In this document: positions 44,289 to 53,306 of the stretch, one piece after another
Position numbering within the stretch: position 1 is the first letter of the stretch
Layout of the letters: the number at the start of each line of letters is the position of its first letter
Source of the DNA: Peptacetobacter sp900550335
Lineage (GTDB): Bacteria; Bacillota; Clostridia; Peptostreptococcales; Peptostreptococcaceae
Assembly: GCF_047528295.1 (NCBI RefSeq)
Contig: NZ_CP180001.1
Location: forward strand, 2,480,001-2,544,000
Length of the DNA stretch: 64,000 nt
Direction of reading: 5' to 3'
Position numbers and translations under genes: made by a program
The notes under the pieces: model-generated
Database searches by the model: none
What the model was told of the DNA's origin: nothing
The model's input: only the letters and a program-made list of their open reading frames with translations

Positions 44289-45752
44289 TTATAATTCTTC
44301 TCCATTAGACTCTATAACTTTTTTATACCAATGGAAAGAATCTTTTTTATAACGTTTTAATGTTCCGCTTCCGTCATTGTTTTTATCTACATAGATAAAT
44401 CCATATCTCTTTTTCATTTCACCAGTAGATGCACTTATTAAATCTATACATCCCCAGTATGTGTATCCTATTAAATCTACACCATCTTCAATAGCATCGC
44501 TCATTGCTTTTATATGCTCTTTTGTGTACTCGATACGATATTGATCGTGTATGCTTCCATCTTCTTCTAATTTATCTATAGCTCCAAGACCATTTTCTAC
44601 TACCATAAGTGGTAACTGATAGCGTCCATATACTTCATTTAAGAAATATCTAAGTCCCTGTCCGTCTATACTCCATCCCCATTCACTATATTTTAAATAA
44701 GGATTTTTAGCTCCAGTTGTGAAGTTACCTTTTGCTTTTTCAGCATTTTCATCTTCTGTAACACATCCTGATGAATAATAAGAGAAAGTAATCATATCAA
44801 CTGTACCTTCTTTTAAATCTATGAAGTCCTGTTCTTTGGTTTCTAGTTTAAAATCATATTCTTTCCAAAGTCTCTGTGCATAGTATGGATATGCTCCTCT
44901 TGCCATTGTATCTAAGCAGTAGTAGCAATCTTCCTGCCAGTGTTTCTGACAAGATATTACATCTTCTGGATTACATGTAAGTGGGTAGTTACAAACTCCA
45001 CCTAACATAGCTCCAACTACCATATCTGAATCTACTTCATGTGCTGCTCTAACAGCTCTTGCACTAGCTACAAACTGATTGTGTAAAGTCTGCATAGCTT
45101 CACGAACTTTAGAATCTGGATAATTTGGTATGAATGTACGCATTAATATTGGACTGTTTATTTCATTAAATGTTAGCCAATATTTTACTAATCCTTTATA
45201 TTCTTTAAATAATACTTTCGTATATTTTTCAAATAAATCGATTAATTCTCTATTGCTCCATCCACCTAATTCTTCCTCTAAGTATAAAGGCATGTCGTAG
45301 TGGAATAAAGTTACTAATGGCTCTATATCGTATTTCTTTAATTCTTCAAATACTCTTCTATAGAAATCTAATCCTTCTCTATTTGGTTCTTCTTCTATTC
45401 CTTTTGGGAATATTCTAGACCAAGATATAGACATACGGAATACTTTGAATCCCATTTCTGCAAATAAAGCTATATCTTCTTTGTATCTATTATAGAAATC
45501 TATTCCCTCATGAGAAGGATAGTAATAACCTTCAAATACTGTTCTGCGTGCTCCTTCAGGTAACTGTTCAAACATTGAAGCCTTACCAGGTTTACCATCT
45601 TTTGATATATATGTTGTGTATCTAGGCTCAGATACAGTTCCTGCTGTAACAGCATCAGAAACTGTCATTCCTTTACCGCCTACATTCCATGCTCCTTCAC
45701 ACTGATTAGCAGCTACTGCGCCACCCCATAAGAAATTTTTTGGAAATGCCAT
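44289..45752 (-). CDS. bglA: 6-phospho-beta-glucosidase, GH1
   Basis: Splits phosphorylated beta-glucosides delivered by the PTS. The 487-residue GH1 barrel starts with FPKNFLWGGAVAANQCEGAW. The acid/base Glu lies in WLTFNEINSP and the nucleophile Glu in LMVVENGLGA. Phosphate-binding residues of the 6-phospho subfamily are expected near the C-terminus (KKRYGFIYVDKNNDGSGTLKR). It follows the transporter gene by 15 bases. Confidence 0.95.
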   Translation of the reverse strand: MAFPKNFLWGGAVAANQCEGAWNVGGKGMTVSDAVTAGTVSEPRYTTYISKDGKPGKASMFEQLPEGARRTVFEGYYYPSHEGIDFYNRYKEDIALFAEMGFKVFRMSISWSRIFPKGIEEEPNREGLDFYRRVFEELKKYDIEPLVTLFHYDMPLYLEEELGGWSNRELIDLFEKYTKVLFKEYKGLVKYWLTFNEINSPILMRTFIPNYPDSKVREAMQTLHNQFVASARAVRAAHEVDSDMVVGAMLGGVCNYPLTCNPEDVISCQKHWQEDCYYCLDTMARGAYPYYAQRLWKEYDFKLETKEQDFIDLKEGTVDMITFSYYSSGCVTEDENAEKAKGNFTTGAKNPYLKYSEWGWSIDGQGLRYFLNEVYGRYQLPLMVVENGLGAIDKLEEDGSIHDQYRIEYTKEHIKAMSDAIEDGVDLIGYTYWGCIDLISASTGEMKKRYGFIYVDKNNDGSGTLKRYKKDSFHWYKKVIESNGEEL

Positions 45753-45767
45753 TTTAATTCACGCTCC

Positions 45768-47654
45768 TTATTTCACTATTTTTAGCATAGCATCGCCTTT
45801 TTTATGATGCTCATTATCTATTTCTAAAACGTCTAAATAATCAAATGTATTAGTTATTATTACAGGTATTTCGCAAGAATATCCTTCTTTTTCTATATTT
45901 TCTTTTTCAAAAGAAACTAATAGCTGTCCTGCTTCTACCTTATCTCCTGCTTTTACATGAGATTCAAAATATTTTCCTTCTAGTGATACTGTATTTATAC
46001 CTATATGTATTAATATTTCGCATCCATCATCACTTAATATTCCTATTGCATGTTTAGTTGGGAAAATAGTTTTTACCTCACCATTAACTGGAGAGCAAAC
46101 TTCTCCATTATCTGGAACTATTACACATCCTTTTCCAAGTGCTTCACTAGCAAATGCATCGTCTTCTGATTCAGCTAATGGTTTTATAGTTCCATCTATA
46201 GGCATTAATATTGTTTCTCTAACATTTACTATTTTTTCTTCATTTTTTTCGTTTGTTTTTTCTGTTTTATTTGTATCTGTGTTACCAGAGTTATTTCCTT
46301 CTAAATAATCATAATCTGAATCTTTGTATATTGCCATTGTTAATACTAATGAAACTATAAGAGGTATTATTACCATCATAACTATTCCGATTATATTTGC
46401 ATCAGTTGGACTTATAAATCCTAATAAACCTATAACACCCATACCTGCGTAAGAGTACATTTTTATTCCCATTAAAGCTACGATTATACCACCTACTGCA
46501 CCACCTATACAGTTAGCTACGAATACTTTCTTTCTTGGCAGTGTTACTGCATATGTAGCTGGCTCAGTTACACCAAAGATAGCAGATATAAATGCTGGTA
46601 ATGATACTTCTTTTAATTTAATATTTTTAGTTTTTAGATAAACTGCTAATACTGTACCTACTGTAGCAAATGTTGCTGGGTATGAAAGTGCTAACATCTG
46701 ACTTGGATTTCCTGCAACTAAATCCATAAAAGCTACAACTGTTAAAACACCATGTATTCCAAACATAACAAATACCTGCCATAATCCACCCATTATTATT
46801 CCTGCTAGTAATGGAGAGAATTCACATATAGAAGTAAGAGTTACATTTAATCCTGTACCTATTAAATTAGCTGCTGGCCCTATTATTATGAAAGTTATTG
46901 GGAAACTTATTAATAATGTTAGTAAAGGAGTCATAAACCCTTTTATCATTTTAGGCATATGTTTATCTATAAATTTATATAAAGGTGCTGCAAATAATAG
47001 ACCAAATAGAATTGGCATAAATGTTGATGCATAAGTAGTGTTTATATTATGCCCCCAGAAATTTAAATCTACATTCTGTATAGTTGGATAACACATAGCT
47101 GCTGCTAATATTAATCCAAAGAATGGGTCTATTTCGAATTTTTTAGCTAAGTTGTATCCTAACATTAATGGTAGGAAGTAGAAGAAACAATCTCCTGCTG
47201 CATTTAATAGCATATATGGTCCAGATTCAGGACTAACACCTAATATAGTTAGTACAACTGTTAAACCTTTTATAATCCCACAAGCACATAGAAGATTTAG
47301 AACTGGTCCAATCCCACCAGATATAACATTTAGAGCTCTGTTTAATAAGCTCTGTTTCTTTTTTTCTGATTTGCTATTATCAACAATAGCATCTGGGCTC
47401 ATTCCAAGCTGTTTTAAAACTTCGTTGTATACATCTGTTACGTGTTCACCTATTACAACCATGTACTGATCAATAGATTTTGATTTTACAACTGTAACAA
47501 CCCCGTCCATATTTTTTAGTACTTCATCATTTGCCTTAGATTCATCCTTTAATTTGAATCTTAAACGAGTAACACAATGTGTTAAACTCTCAATGTTTTC
47601 TTTTCCGCCGACATTTTCTATTATGTCTGCTGCTAGTTTTGTGTAGTTTTTCAT
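45768..47654 (-). CDS. bglP: Beta-glucoside PTS transporter, EIIBCA
   Basis: Imports and phosphorylates beta-glucosides. Domains in order: EIIB (1-90, active Cys in SLTHCVTRLRFKLKD), EIIC membrane domain (about 105-450, about ten spans), EIIA of the glucose type (about 480-628, with IHIGINTVSLEGKYFES containing the phosphorylated His). It sits between licT and the glucosidase gene. A RAT site just upstream indicates control by antitermination. Confidence 0.95.
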   Translation of the reverse strand: MKNYTKLAADIIENVGGKENIESLTHCVTRLRFKLKDESKANDEVLKNMDGVVTVVKSKSIDQYMVVIGEHVTDVYNEVLKQLGMSPDAIVDNSKSEKKKQSLLNRALNVISGGIGPVLNLLCACGIIKGLTVVLTILGVSPESGPYMLLNAAGDCFFYFLPLMLGYNLAKKFEIDPFFGLILAAAMCYPTIQNVDLNFWGHNINTTYASTFMPILFGLLFAAPLYKFIDKHMPKMIKGFMTPLLTLLISFPITFIIIGPAANLIGTGLNVTLTSICEFSPLLAGIIMGGLWQVFVMFGIHGVLTVVAFMDLVAGNPSQMLALSYPATFATVGTVLAVYLKTKNIKLKEVSLPAFISAIFGVTEPATYAVTLPRKKVFVANCIGGAVGGIIVALMGIKMYSYAGMGVIGLLGFISPTDANIIGIVMMVIIPLIVSLVLTMAIYKDSDYDYLEGNNSGNTDTNKTEKTNEKNEEKIVNVRETILMPIDGTIKPLAESEDDAFASEALGKGCVIVPDNGEVCSPVNGEVKTIFPTKHAIGILSDDGCEILIHIGINTVSLEGKYFESHVKAGDKVEAGQLLVSFEKENIEKEGYSCEIPVIITNTFDYLDVLEIDNEHHKKGDAMLKIVK

Positions 47655-47692
47655 TTTTTCTCCTCCGTCTTAAGTATAAAAACTTATCTGAA

Positions 47693-47719
47693 GGTTTAGC
47701 CAACTTAATGTTACCATCC
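47693..47719 (-). promoter_or_regulatory. RAT antiterminator site before bglP
   Basis: Minus-strand GGATGGTAACATTAAGTTGG followed by CTAAACC matches the ribonucleic antiterminator consensus bound by LicT/BglG proteins. The terminator that should overlap it is only weakly visible. Confidence 0.75.
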
Positions 47720-47755
47720 TTTGTCAAAATAAAGTTACCTGTTTGAATTTATTTT

Positions 47756-48607
47756 TTACTCTTCATTTTGACTTTTATATATAACACGCTCTATATGAAT
47801 TGTAAGGTATAACTGTTCTTCCTTTGATAATTCATATTTGTATTTGCGTGATATAAACTCTGTAATTCTTTCGACACATGCATAAGAAGATGCGTATTTT
47901 ACTTTTACAATATCTAATAAATCATCCTCATCTGTGTCTTTTATTATTTTGTCTGAAAGCAATCTCTGTGCAAAGAATTTTAAATGTGTTATAAATCTGT
48001 AATAATACACAGAGTCTGTATCAAATTCTACTGAAAAATGGTATTTAACTATATTAGATATTTCTTGCATTATCTTTGTAATTTCAATAGTCTGATGCAT
48101 ATCGTCATTTTCCATACCTGCATTGACTATATGAAGTGTTATAAAACCTGCTTCATCTTCTGGTAAAGATACATGTAATTTTTCATTAATTATATCTAAT
48201 GCCTTTAATGCAAGCTGAAACTCCTGTGGATAAAATCTCTTTATATCCCAAATCATATAATTTTTCATTGTGATACCATCTAAAAATCTATTTACGGCCA
48301 TGTGAATATGGTCGCTTAGAGAAATATATATTGTATCACTTATTTTTTTACCAGATTCCAACTTAATCATATCTATTATTTCATCTGCAACCTCTAAATA
48401 AGGAAGAGGTATATCAGATACTATCTCCTGGAATCTTTTATTCTTAACTTTATCTTTCAAAATAAAAACTTTATTTACTTCTTTTTCGTCTACAAAATCT
48501 CCACTTTTTTTCTTAAAAGCTATTCCTTTTCCGCAGACAACCTGTTCTATTCCATCCTCGTCTTTTATAATAACTACATTATTATTTAAAACTCTATCTA
48601 TAATCAT
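47756..48607 (-). CDS. licT: BglG/LicT-family transcription antiterminator
   Basis: RNA-binding regulator of 283 residues. CAT RNA-binding domain (1-57, MIIDRVLNNNVVIIKDEDGIEQVVCGKGIAFKKK), PRD1 (about 65-170, with SDHIHMAVNRF) and PRD2 (about 175-280, with HLKFFAQRLL and TIHIERV). PRD histidines are phosphorylated by the PTS, linking activity to substrate and carbon status. It heads the bgl operon and has a RAT site in its own leader, so it should control itself as well as bglP-bglA. Confidence 0.95.
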   Translation of the reverse strand: MIIDRVLNNNVVIIKDEDGIEQVVCGKGIAFKKKSGDFVDEKEVNKVFILKDKVKNKRFQEIVSDIPLPYLEVADEIIDMIKLESGKKISDTIYISLSDHIHMAVNRFLDGITMKNYMIWDIKRFYPQEFQLALKALDIINEKLHVSLPEDEAGFITLHIVNAGMENDDMHQTIEITKIMQEISNIVKYHFSVEFDTDSVYYYRFITHLKFFAQRLLSDKIIKDTDEDDLLDIVKVKYASSYACVERITEFISRKYKYELSKEEQLYLTIHIERVIYKSQNEE

Positions 48608-48649
48608 CTAAATCTCTCCTTTCGATAAGATTTTGCTTTTTTTTTAACA

Positions 48650-48759
48650 AAAAAGACCTACTTACATATGTAGAAAAATTAGCTTTTCTTTTTGAGATAA
48701 AAAGAATATTATTTTCTATATATGTAAATAGGTCTAGCTTGATTTAACAATTACCATCC
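48650..48759 (-). promoter_or_regulatory. RAT site and overlapping terminator in the licT leader
   Basis: Minus-strand RAT GGATGGTAATTGTTAAATCA continuing to AGACCT (48731-48759). Its 3' part, AGACCTATTTACATATATAG, pairs with CTACATATGTAAGTAGGTCT (about 48653-48673) to form a long terminator stem followed by U residues. LicT binding at the RAT would block it. Confidence 0.85.
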
Positions 48760-48865
48760 TACTAAATCTTTTTTTATTATAATATAAGTTTTTTATTTTG
48801 TCAATCGTTTTCATTTTATTATTATATTCTTTTTTTATTACTATAATTCATTTTTTTCATTTAAA

Positions 48866-48907
48866 ATAAAAAAGAGATGTATACAGGAGTTTCTGTAACA
48901 TCTCTTT
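48866..48907 (-). terminator. Terminator of the YebC-family gene
   Basis: Stem AAGAGATGT/ACATCTCTT (about 48872-48880, 48898-48906), extended by an inner TACAG/CTGTA pairing; U run on the minus strand. Confidence 0.8.
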
Positions 48908-48922
48908 ATAATCTTCATTTTT

Positions 48923-49645
48923 TTATTCAGTTATTTCCCAGTTGTGGTAGATATCCTGAACATCATCGTCATCTTCAAGCATATCTATTAATTTTTCCAT
49001 AGCATTGCACTGACCATCTTCTGTTAATGCAGTAGTTGTCTGAGGTATCATTTTAACGTCAGCTGATATAAATTCATATCCAGCTTCTTTTAAAGCATCT
49101 CTAACTGCTGCGAAGTCGTTAGGTTCAGTTATTACTTCGAATCCATCTTCTTCAACTATGAAGTCTTCTGCTCCAGCTTCTAAAGCTGCATCCATTAATT
49201 CTTCTTCACTTACACCGTCTTCAGCTGCAACTAGTATCTGTCCTTTTCTGTCGAACATGAAAGATACGCATCCTGAAGTACCTAAGTTACCACCATTTTT
49301 ATCGAAGTAGTATCTTATATTACCAGCAGTTCTATTTTTGTTGTCAGTAAGTGCATTAACTATTACTGCAACCCCACCTGGTCCATATCCTTCGTATACT
49401 ATTGTTTCGTAGCTTTCAGAGTTTCCAGCACCTGTACCTTTTGCTATAGCTCTATCTATATTATCATTAGGCATGTTGTCAGCTTTAGCTTTTTCTATAG
49501 CTGTTTTTAAAGCTGCATTGTATTCTGGATCTCCTCCACCATCTTTAGCAGCAACTGCTATTGCTCTAGCATGTTTTGTAAATACTTTTGCTCTCTGAGC
49601 ATCCTGTTTTCCTTTTCTATTTATTATGTTTCCTATACGTCCCAT
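48923..49645 (-). CDS. YebC/PmpR-family transcriptional or translational regulator
   Basis: A 240-residue protein of the universal YebC/TACO1 family. N-terminal MGRIGNIINRKGKQDAQRAKVFTKHARAIAVAAK is a slightly altered form of the usual MAGHSKWxNIxxRK. The middle has PNDNIDRAIAKG, YEGYGPGGVAV and SGCVSFMFDRKG, and the acidic C-terminus includes LIDMLEDDDDV. The altered N-terminus suggests the YeeN-like branch. Members bind DNA or help ribosomes pass polyproline; which applies here is unknown. Confidence 0.9.
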   Translation of the reverse strand: MGRIGNIINRKGKQDAQRAKVFTKHARAIAVAAKDGGGDPEYNAALKTAIEKAKADNMPNDNIDRAIAKGTGAGNSESYETIVYEGYGPGGVAVIVNALTDNKNRTAGNIRYYFDKNGGNLGTSGCVSFMFDRKGQILVAAEDGVSEEELMDAALEAGAEDFIVEEDGFEVITEPNDFAAVRDALKEAGYEFISADVKMIPQTTTALTEDGQCNAMEKLIDMLEDDDDVQDIYHNWEITE

Positions 49646-49708
49646 AATTCCACTCCTTACGTTATTTACTCACCTTAAAATTCTATCATAAATTCTTGCA
49701 ATAGTAAA

Positions 49709-50464
49709 TTAGAATTTAGGTGGTTTTGCAGCAGTATGTCTTTTATGTTCACTATTTCTGTGTAATCTATCTATTATTTCAAGATGTTCTGCTGGCACAT
49801 CATCTCTTCTACCTTCTAAAACAGCATCTATATAATTATAAGTAGTTCCCATTTCATTTTCATCAGTCTGTCCTTCCCATAAACCTGCTGATGGAGCTTT
49901 GTTTATTAGATCCTCATGTATACCTAGTTCTTTAGCCCATTCAAATACTTCTGCTTTTGTTAAATTTGCAAGTGGAAGTATATCAACCCCACCATCTCCA
50001 TGTTTTGTGAAGTATCCAGTGTGAAGTTCTGCTGCATTATCTGTTCCTACAACTAAATATCCTAAATCATTTGCTATTGCGTATATTGTGCTCATTCTTA
50101 TTCTAGCTCTAAGATTTGCATCAGTCATTCTTAGATAATCTTCTTTAAATAGACCTTTTGCTTTTAGATTATCAGTAACTGTATCTAATATTAATTTGTG
50201 AGGTTCTGCTAATTCAAGGTCTATATGCTCTATTCCACATCCATCTATAACCTTCATAGCATCTACTCTATCTGCTGGGTTTGATTTTATACTCATTATT
50301 ACACCCATAGAGTTATCTGGGCATGCTTTTTTTATAAGGTATGCCACAACTGCAGAGTCTATACCACCAGATACACCAACTATTAATCCTCTAGCATGTG
50401 CTTCTTTTACTTTGTCCTGTAACCATTCTACTGTTTTTTCAATCTGTTCTGCTCTAGTACTCAT
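49709..50464 (-). CDS. nadE: NAD synthetase, ammonia-dependent
   Basis: Final step of NAD synthesis. PP-loop ATP pyrophosphatase fold with GVSGGIDSAVVAYLIKKA, nicotinate-substrate region TDANLRARIRMSTIYAIAND, GTDNAAELHTGYFTKHGDGG and PLANLTKAEVFEWAKELG. There is no glutaminase domain, so ammonia is used directly. Start at 50464 (MSTRAEQIEK) follows GGGGGA; an ATG four codons earlier has no site. Its upstream part overlaps the end of the YigZ gene. Confidence 0.94.
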   Translation of the reverse strand: MSTRAEQIEKTVEWLQDKVKEAHARGLIVGVSGGIDSAVVAYLIKKACPDNSMGVIMSIKSNPADRVDAMKVIDGCGIEHIDLELAEPHKLILDTVTDNLKAKGLFKEDYLRMTDANLRARIRMSTIYAIANDLGYLVVGTDNAAELHTGYFTKHGDGGVDILPLANLTKAEVFEWAKELGIHEDLINKAPSAGLWEGQTDENEMGTTYNYIDAVLEGRRDDVPAEHLEIIDRLHRNSEHKRHTAAKPPKF

Positions 50465-50475
50465 TTTTTCCCCCA

Positions 50476-51123
50476 TTAATCAAGTATTATTTCTCCATTA
50501 TTTTCACTTAAATAGAATTCCTCACCAAATGAAATATTTGCTGTACCATTTGTTATATCAGTTATTCTATCTGTAAGCTTTTGTGTATCTTCAGGTTTAG
50601 AATATATTATAAATTCTACATCTTCAAGATATATAGTATCTTTTACAAAATATCCTAAGTTCATCATTTCATTCTGAACTCTACCTATCTGATTGTAGTC
50701 TACTTTTATTTTAACTTCTTGATACCATATTCTATCAATTATTTTTCCTGCTTCTAAACCAATTTTTGCTCCTCTTGTATATGCTCTTACAAGTCCTCCT
50801 GCTCCTAGCTTGATTCCACCAAAATATCTAGTTATTACAACTACAACATCTCTTAAATCTTCTTTTTTAATAACCTCAAGTGCTGGTATTCCAGCTGTTC
50901 CCTGTGGTTCTCCGTCATCGCTGTATCTCTGAATATTCATAGTAGGTCCTACTGTATAAGCCCATACATTATGAGTTGCATCTTTATGCTTTTTCTTTAT
51001 TTCGTCGACAAATTCAATAGCCTCTTCCTCACTATTTATAGGCTTTGCATATCCTATAAATCTCGATCTCTCTTCTGTGAATTCATCGCATCCATATTCG
51101 TAGATAGTTCTATACGAATTCAT
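50476..51123 (-). CDS. YigZ/IMPACT-family protein (UPF0029)
   Basis: A 215-residue protein. The N-terminal IMPACT domain has the family pattern EERSRFIGYAKPINSEEEAIEF, KHKDATHNVWAYTVG, SDDGEPQGTAGIPALEVI and VVVITRYFGGIKLGAGGLVRAYTRGA; a C-terminal DUF1949 domain follows from about 140. Function is not established; the fold suggests nucleic acid or translation-factor binding. It overlaps the start region of nadE. Confidence 0.92.
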   Translation of the reverse strand: MNSYRTIYEYGCDEFTEERSRFIGYAKPINSEEEAIEFVDEIKKKHKDATHNVWAYTVGPTMNIQRYSDDGEPQGTAGIPALEVIKKEDLRDVVVVITRYFGGIKLGAGGLVRAYTRGAKIGLEAGKIIDRIWYQEVKIKVDYNQIGRVQNEMMNLGYFVKDTIYLEDVEFIIYSKPEDTQKLTDRITDITNGTANISFGEEFYLSENNGEIILD

Positions 51124-51143
51124 AAGAATCCCCTTTCAAGTTT

Positions 51144-51572
51144 TTATTTTTCAAATTCAAAAATATTTATTCCTGTTTTTTCATCAAGCTGACGACCTAT
51201 TTTTTCATCAAATACAGTTATAAATATTTCACTAGTAGCACCTATGACAGCTTTATTTAAATGTCCACAGTGTACTTCATTTTTTTCTGGGTCGCCTATA
51301 GTTATATGTATATGAAGATATGGTTCTCCGTCCTTCTGAGTTATATTTCCTATAAATGAACCAACTTCATAAAGACCTGTATATGTTGTTTTTTTATATT
51401 CTTTTGTTTCAATATTATAAAGTCCAAGTTCTGCTAATTTTGTCGCACCTATCCCTGAAACTGATGCTGAAGTAATATTTTCTCTTTTGCAAAGTTCTGT
51501 CAACTTTTCCATTACCTCTTCATCATAGTCTATACGAACTGCTATTGTGTTTCCTGATCTTCTATATTCCAT
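51144..51572 (-). CDS. PPC (DUF296) domain protein
   Basis: A 142-residue protein with only the PPC domain (plants and prokaryotes conserved). Three probable metal-binding His residues are in YLHIHITIGDPEKNEVHCGHL. The start MEYRRSGNTIAVRIDYDEEVME is typical for bacterial members annotated as DNA-binding. Bacterial function is not known. It is 20 bases upstream of the YigZ gene. Confidence 0.88.
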   Translation of the reverse strand: MEYRRSGNTIAVRIDYDEEVMEKLTELCKRENITSASVSGIGATKLAELGLYNIETKEYKKTTYTGLYEVGSFIGNITQKDGEPYLHIHITIGDPEKNEVHCGHLNKAVIGATSEIFITVFDEKIGRQLDEKTGINIFEFEK

Positions 51573-51652
51573 TTGAAAACATCTCCTTTTTTATCTTTAA
51601 CTACTATATTTTATTATATATTAGTTTTAAGAATATGTGAATGTAAAAGAGC

Positions 51653-51688
51653 ACAAAAAAACTACCACGCAACTGCATGGTAGTTTTT
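51653..51688 (-). terminator. Terminator of the Nudix-like/HEAT gene unit
   Basis: Stem AAAAACTACCATGC/GCGTGGTAGTTTTT with four-base loop and a U run on the minus strand. Confidence 0.85.
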
Positions 51689-51726
51689 CGCTTCAAAGTT
51701 GATATCAGCCTTTCGGTTAGATATGA

Positions 51727-52146
51727 TTAGTCTGCTATTTTTTTAGCTTCTTTATATTTTTTGTATGAGATTTCAACTAAAGATTTTTCTTTGTTATGAT
51801 TTAACATTTCAAGAGCATCTTTAACTTTGTAGAATCCGCCTTCTATAAATTCAGAACTTATTTTGCATTCTGTATTAGGAGCGTCCATTATAAACCAGTT
51901 TATAGCATTACAAACTCTCTGCTGTCTACTTCTTGAGAAGAACTCATATATAGTATCTCCAGCTATATCTAGTAATTTAGCATCTATACCAGTTTCATCT
52001 TTTACTCTTGCTATAGCGCTCTCCTGAGCCATGTAAACTCCAGATATTTTTCCTTTTGGAAGAGTCCATTCGCCTCTGTCATTTTTTACTAATAACACCT
52101 GATTTGCGTGGAATACCACACCACCTGCACAACGTCTTACTATCAT
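51727..52146 (-). CDS. Nudix-fold protein with degenerate Nudix box
   Basis: A 139-residue Nudix-fold protein (RRCAGGVVFHANQVLLVKNDRGEWTLPKGK). In the 23-residue box beginning at G32 the consensus Glu is Tyr38, the Arg-Glu pair is Ala46-Arg47, and Glu-Glu is Asp50-Glu51. Most metal ligands are therefore missing or changed, and catalysis as a standard Nudix hydrolase is doubtful; it may bind a nucleotide instead. It starts about 60 bases after the HEAT-repeat gene. Confidence 0.8.
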   Translation of the reverse strand: MIVRRCAGGVVFHANQVLLVKNDRGEWTLPKGKISGVYMAQESAIARVKDETGIDAKLLDIAGDTIYEFFSRSRQQRVCNAINWFIMDAPNTECKISSEFIEGGFYKVKDALEMLNHNKEKSLVEISYKKYKEAKKIAD

Positions 52147-52208
52147 ATCGAATCCCTCCTATAAATATACGCACCTGCGTATGATTTGAAAAATATAATT
52201 GTCAGAAC

Positions 52209-53228
52209 TTAAACTGACTTTTCTAACTCGATTATCGCTTCTCTGTATGCACGAAGTACATAATCTTTTTCGACACCTTGTCTTGCTCTATATAGATTTC
52301 TCAATATATTTAGACTGTGTTCATTACCAACTTTTAAAAGAGCTTTCGCACAGTACTGTCTAGTCTGTGGATTAGAATCTAAAAGCCCTAGTTCTAAAAC
52401 TTCTCGACTCTTTGGTGAACCAATCTTTCTGATTGCAGAATAGGTAATTCTTCTGACATCGGAATTTCTATGTTCAGTGAGATTATGTAGGATATTTAAA
52501 AAATTTTCATCCTTTAATTCTCCAGTTGTCCAAATCAGAACAATTAAATCATCTGTGTTGTATTCTGTAAGAATACGTTTGTACACCTTTCTCTTAAAGT
52601 ATATCATTTTTTCCGGTTTTAATCTATCTAAAAAATCAAGTCTTTTATTTTTATCTAAGCCTAAAAAAATTTGTAATTCATCTTTTTTTTCATTATTGTT
52701 ATCAAAATTTTTTTCATTTAGATTAATTGGAATATTTTCTTCAAGTTTTTTTTCTTTTTTATTTTTATCAGCTTCTTTTGATTTATTTTTTATTTTTTTT
52801 ATAGCTGAATTTGCTACCTTTCTAACATCGTCATTTTCGTGATTAATTAGTTCTTCTAAAAACTCTAAAAATTCATCATCAGCTAATTCTCCAGCCGTCC
52901 AAGCAAGAATCATTATATTTCTTATATCTTTTTCAATAGGAATAAGTCTGAGCATTTTTCGAGTAAAGTACATAATTTCATCTGAATCCATTCCCTCCAA
53001 AAATTCTAGTCTTTCTTCTTTATTGAATGTAAGATATATCTCAAGTGAGTCCTTTTTTCTTTCCTCTTCTCTTTTTTCAATTTGAACCTTTATTAGATGA
53101 TCAGCAATCTCCTGAGGAGACATATTTCTAACTTTTGCTATTTGATTTACATTTAAAGATTCTTTATACAAAAGATAGGTTATTTGATAATCCTCAAGCT
53201 CATCAATATTTTCCCATTTTATCTCCAT
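52209..53228 (-). CDS. HEAT-repeat protein with internal duplication
   Basis: A 339-residue all-helical protein. After an N-terminal helix-turn-helix-like part (1-60, LNVNQIAKVRNMSPQEIADHL), residues 62-146 and 184-269 are repeats of one another: EIYLTFNKEERLEFLEGM with QIFLGLDKNKRLDFLDRL, and ILAWTAGELADDEFLEFLEE with VLIWTTGELKDENFLNILHN. A Lys/Glu/Asn linker separates them, and HEAT repeats continue to the end. This suggests a protein-binding scaffold; partner unknown. Confidence 0.75.
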   Translation of the reverse strand: MEIKWENIDELEDYQITYLLYKESLNVNQIAKVRNMSPQEIADHLIKVQIEKREEERKKDSLEIYLTFNKEERLEFLEGMDSDEIMYFTRKMLRLIPIEKDIRNIMILAWTAGELADDEFLEFLEELINHENDDVRKVANSAIKKIKNKSKEADKNKKEKKLEENIPINLNEKNFDNNNEKKDELQIFLGLDKNKRLDFLDRLKPEKMIYFKRKVYKRILTEYNTDDLIVLIWTTGELKDENFLNILHNLTEHRNSDVRRITYSAIRKIGSPKSREVLELGLLDSNPQTRQYCAKALLKVGNEHSLNILRNLYRARQGVEKDYVLRAYREAIIELEKSV

Positions 53229-53306
53229 CTTATCATCCCAATCTCAAATAATTTTTAATACTAAAAAACTATAATAAGATAACTTAATATATCATTTTTC
53301 TATATA

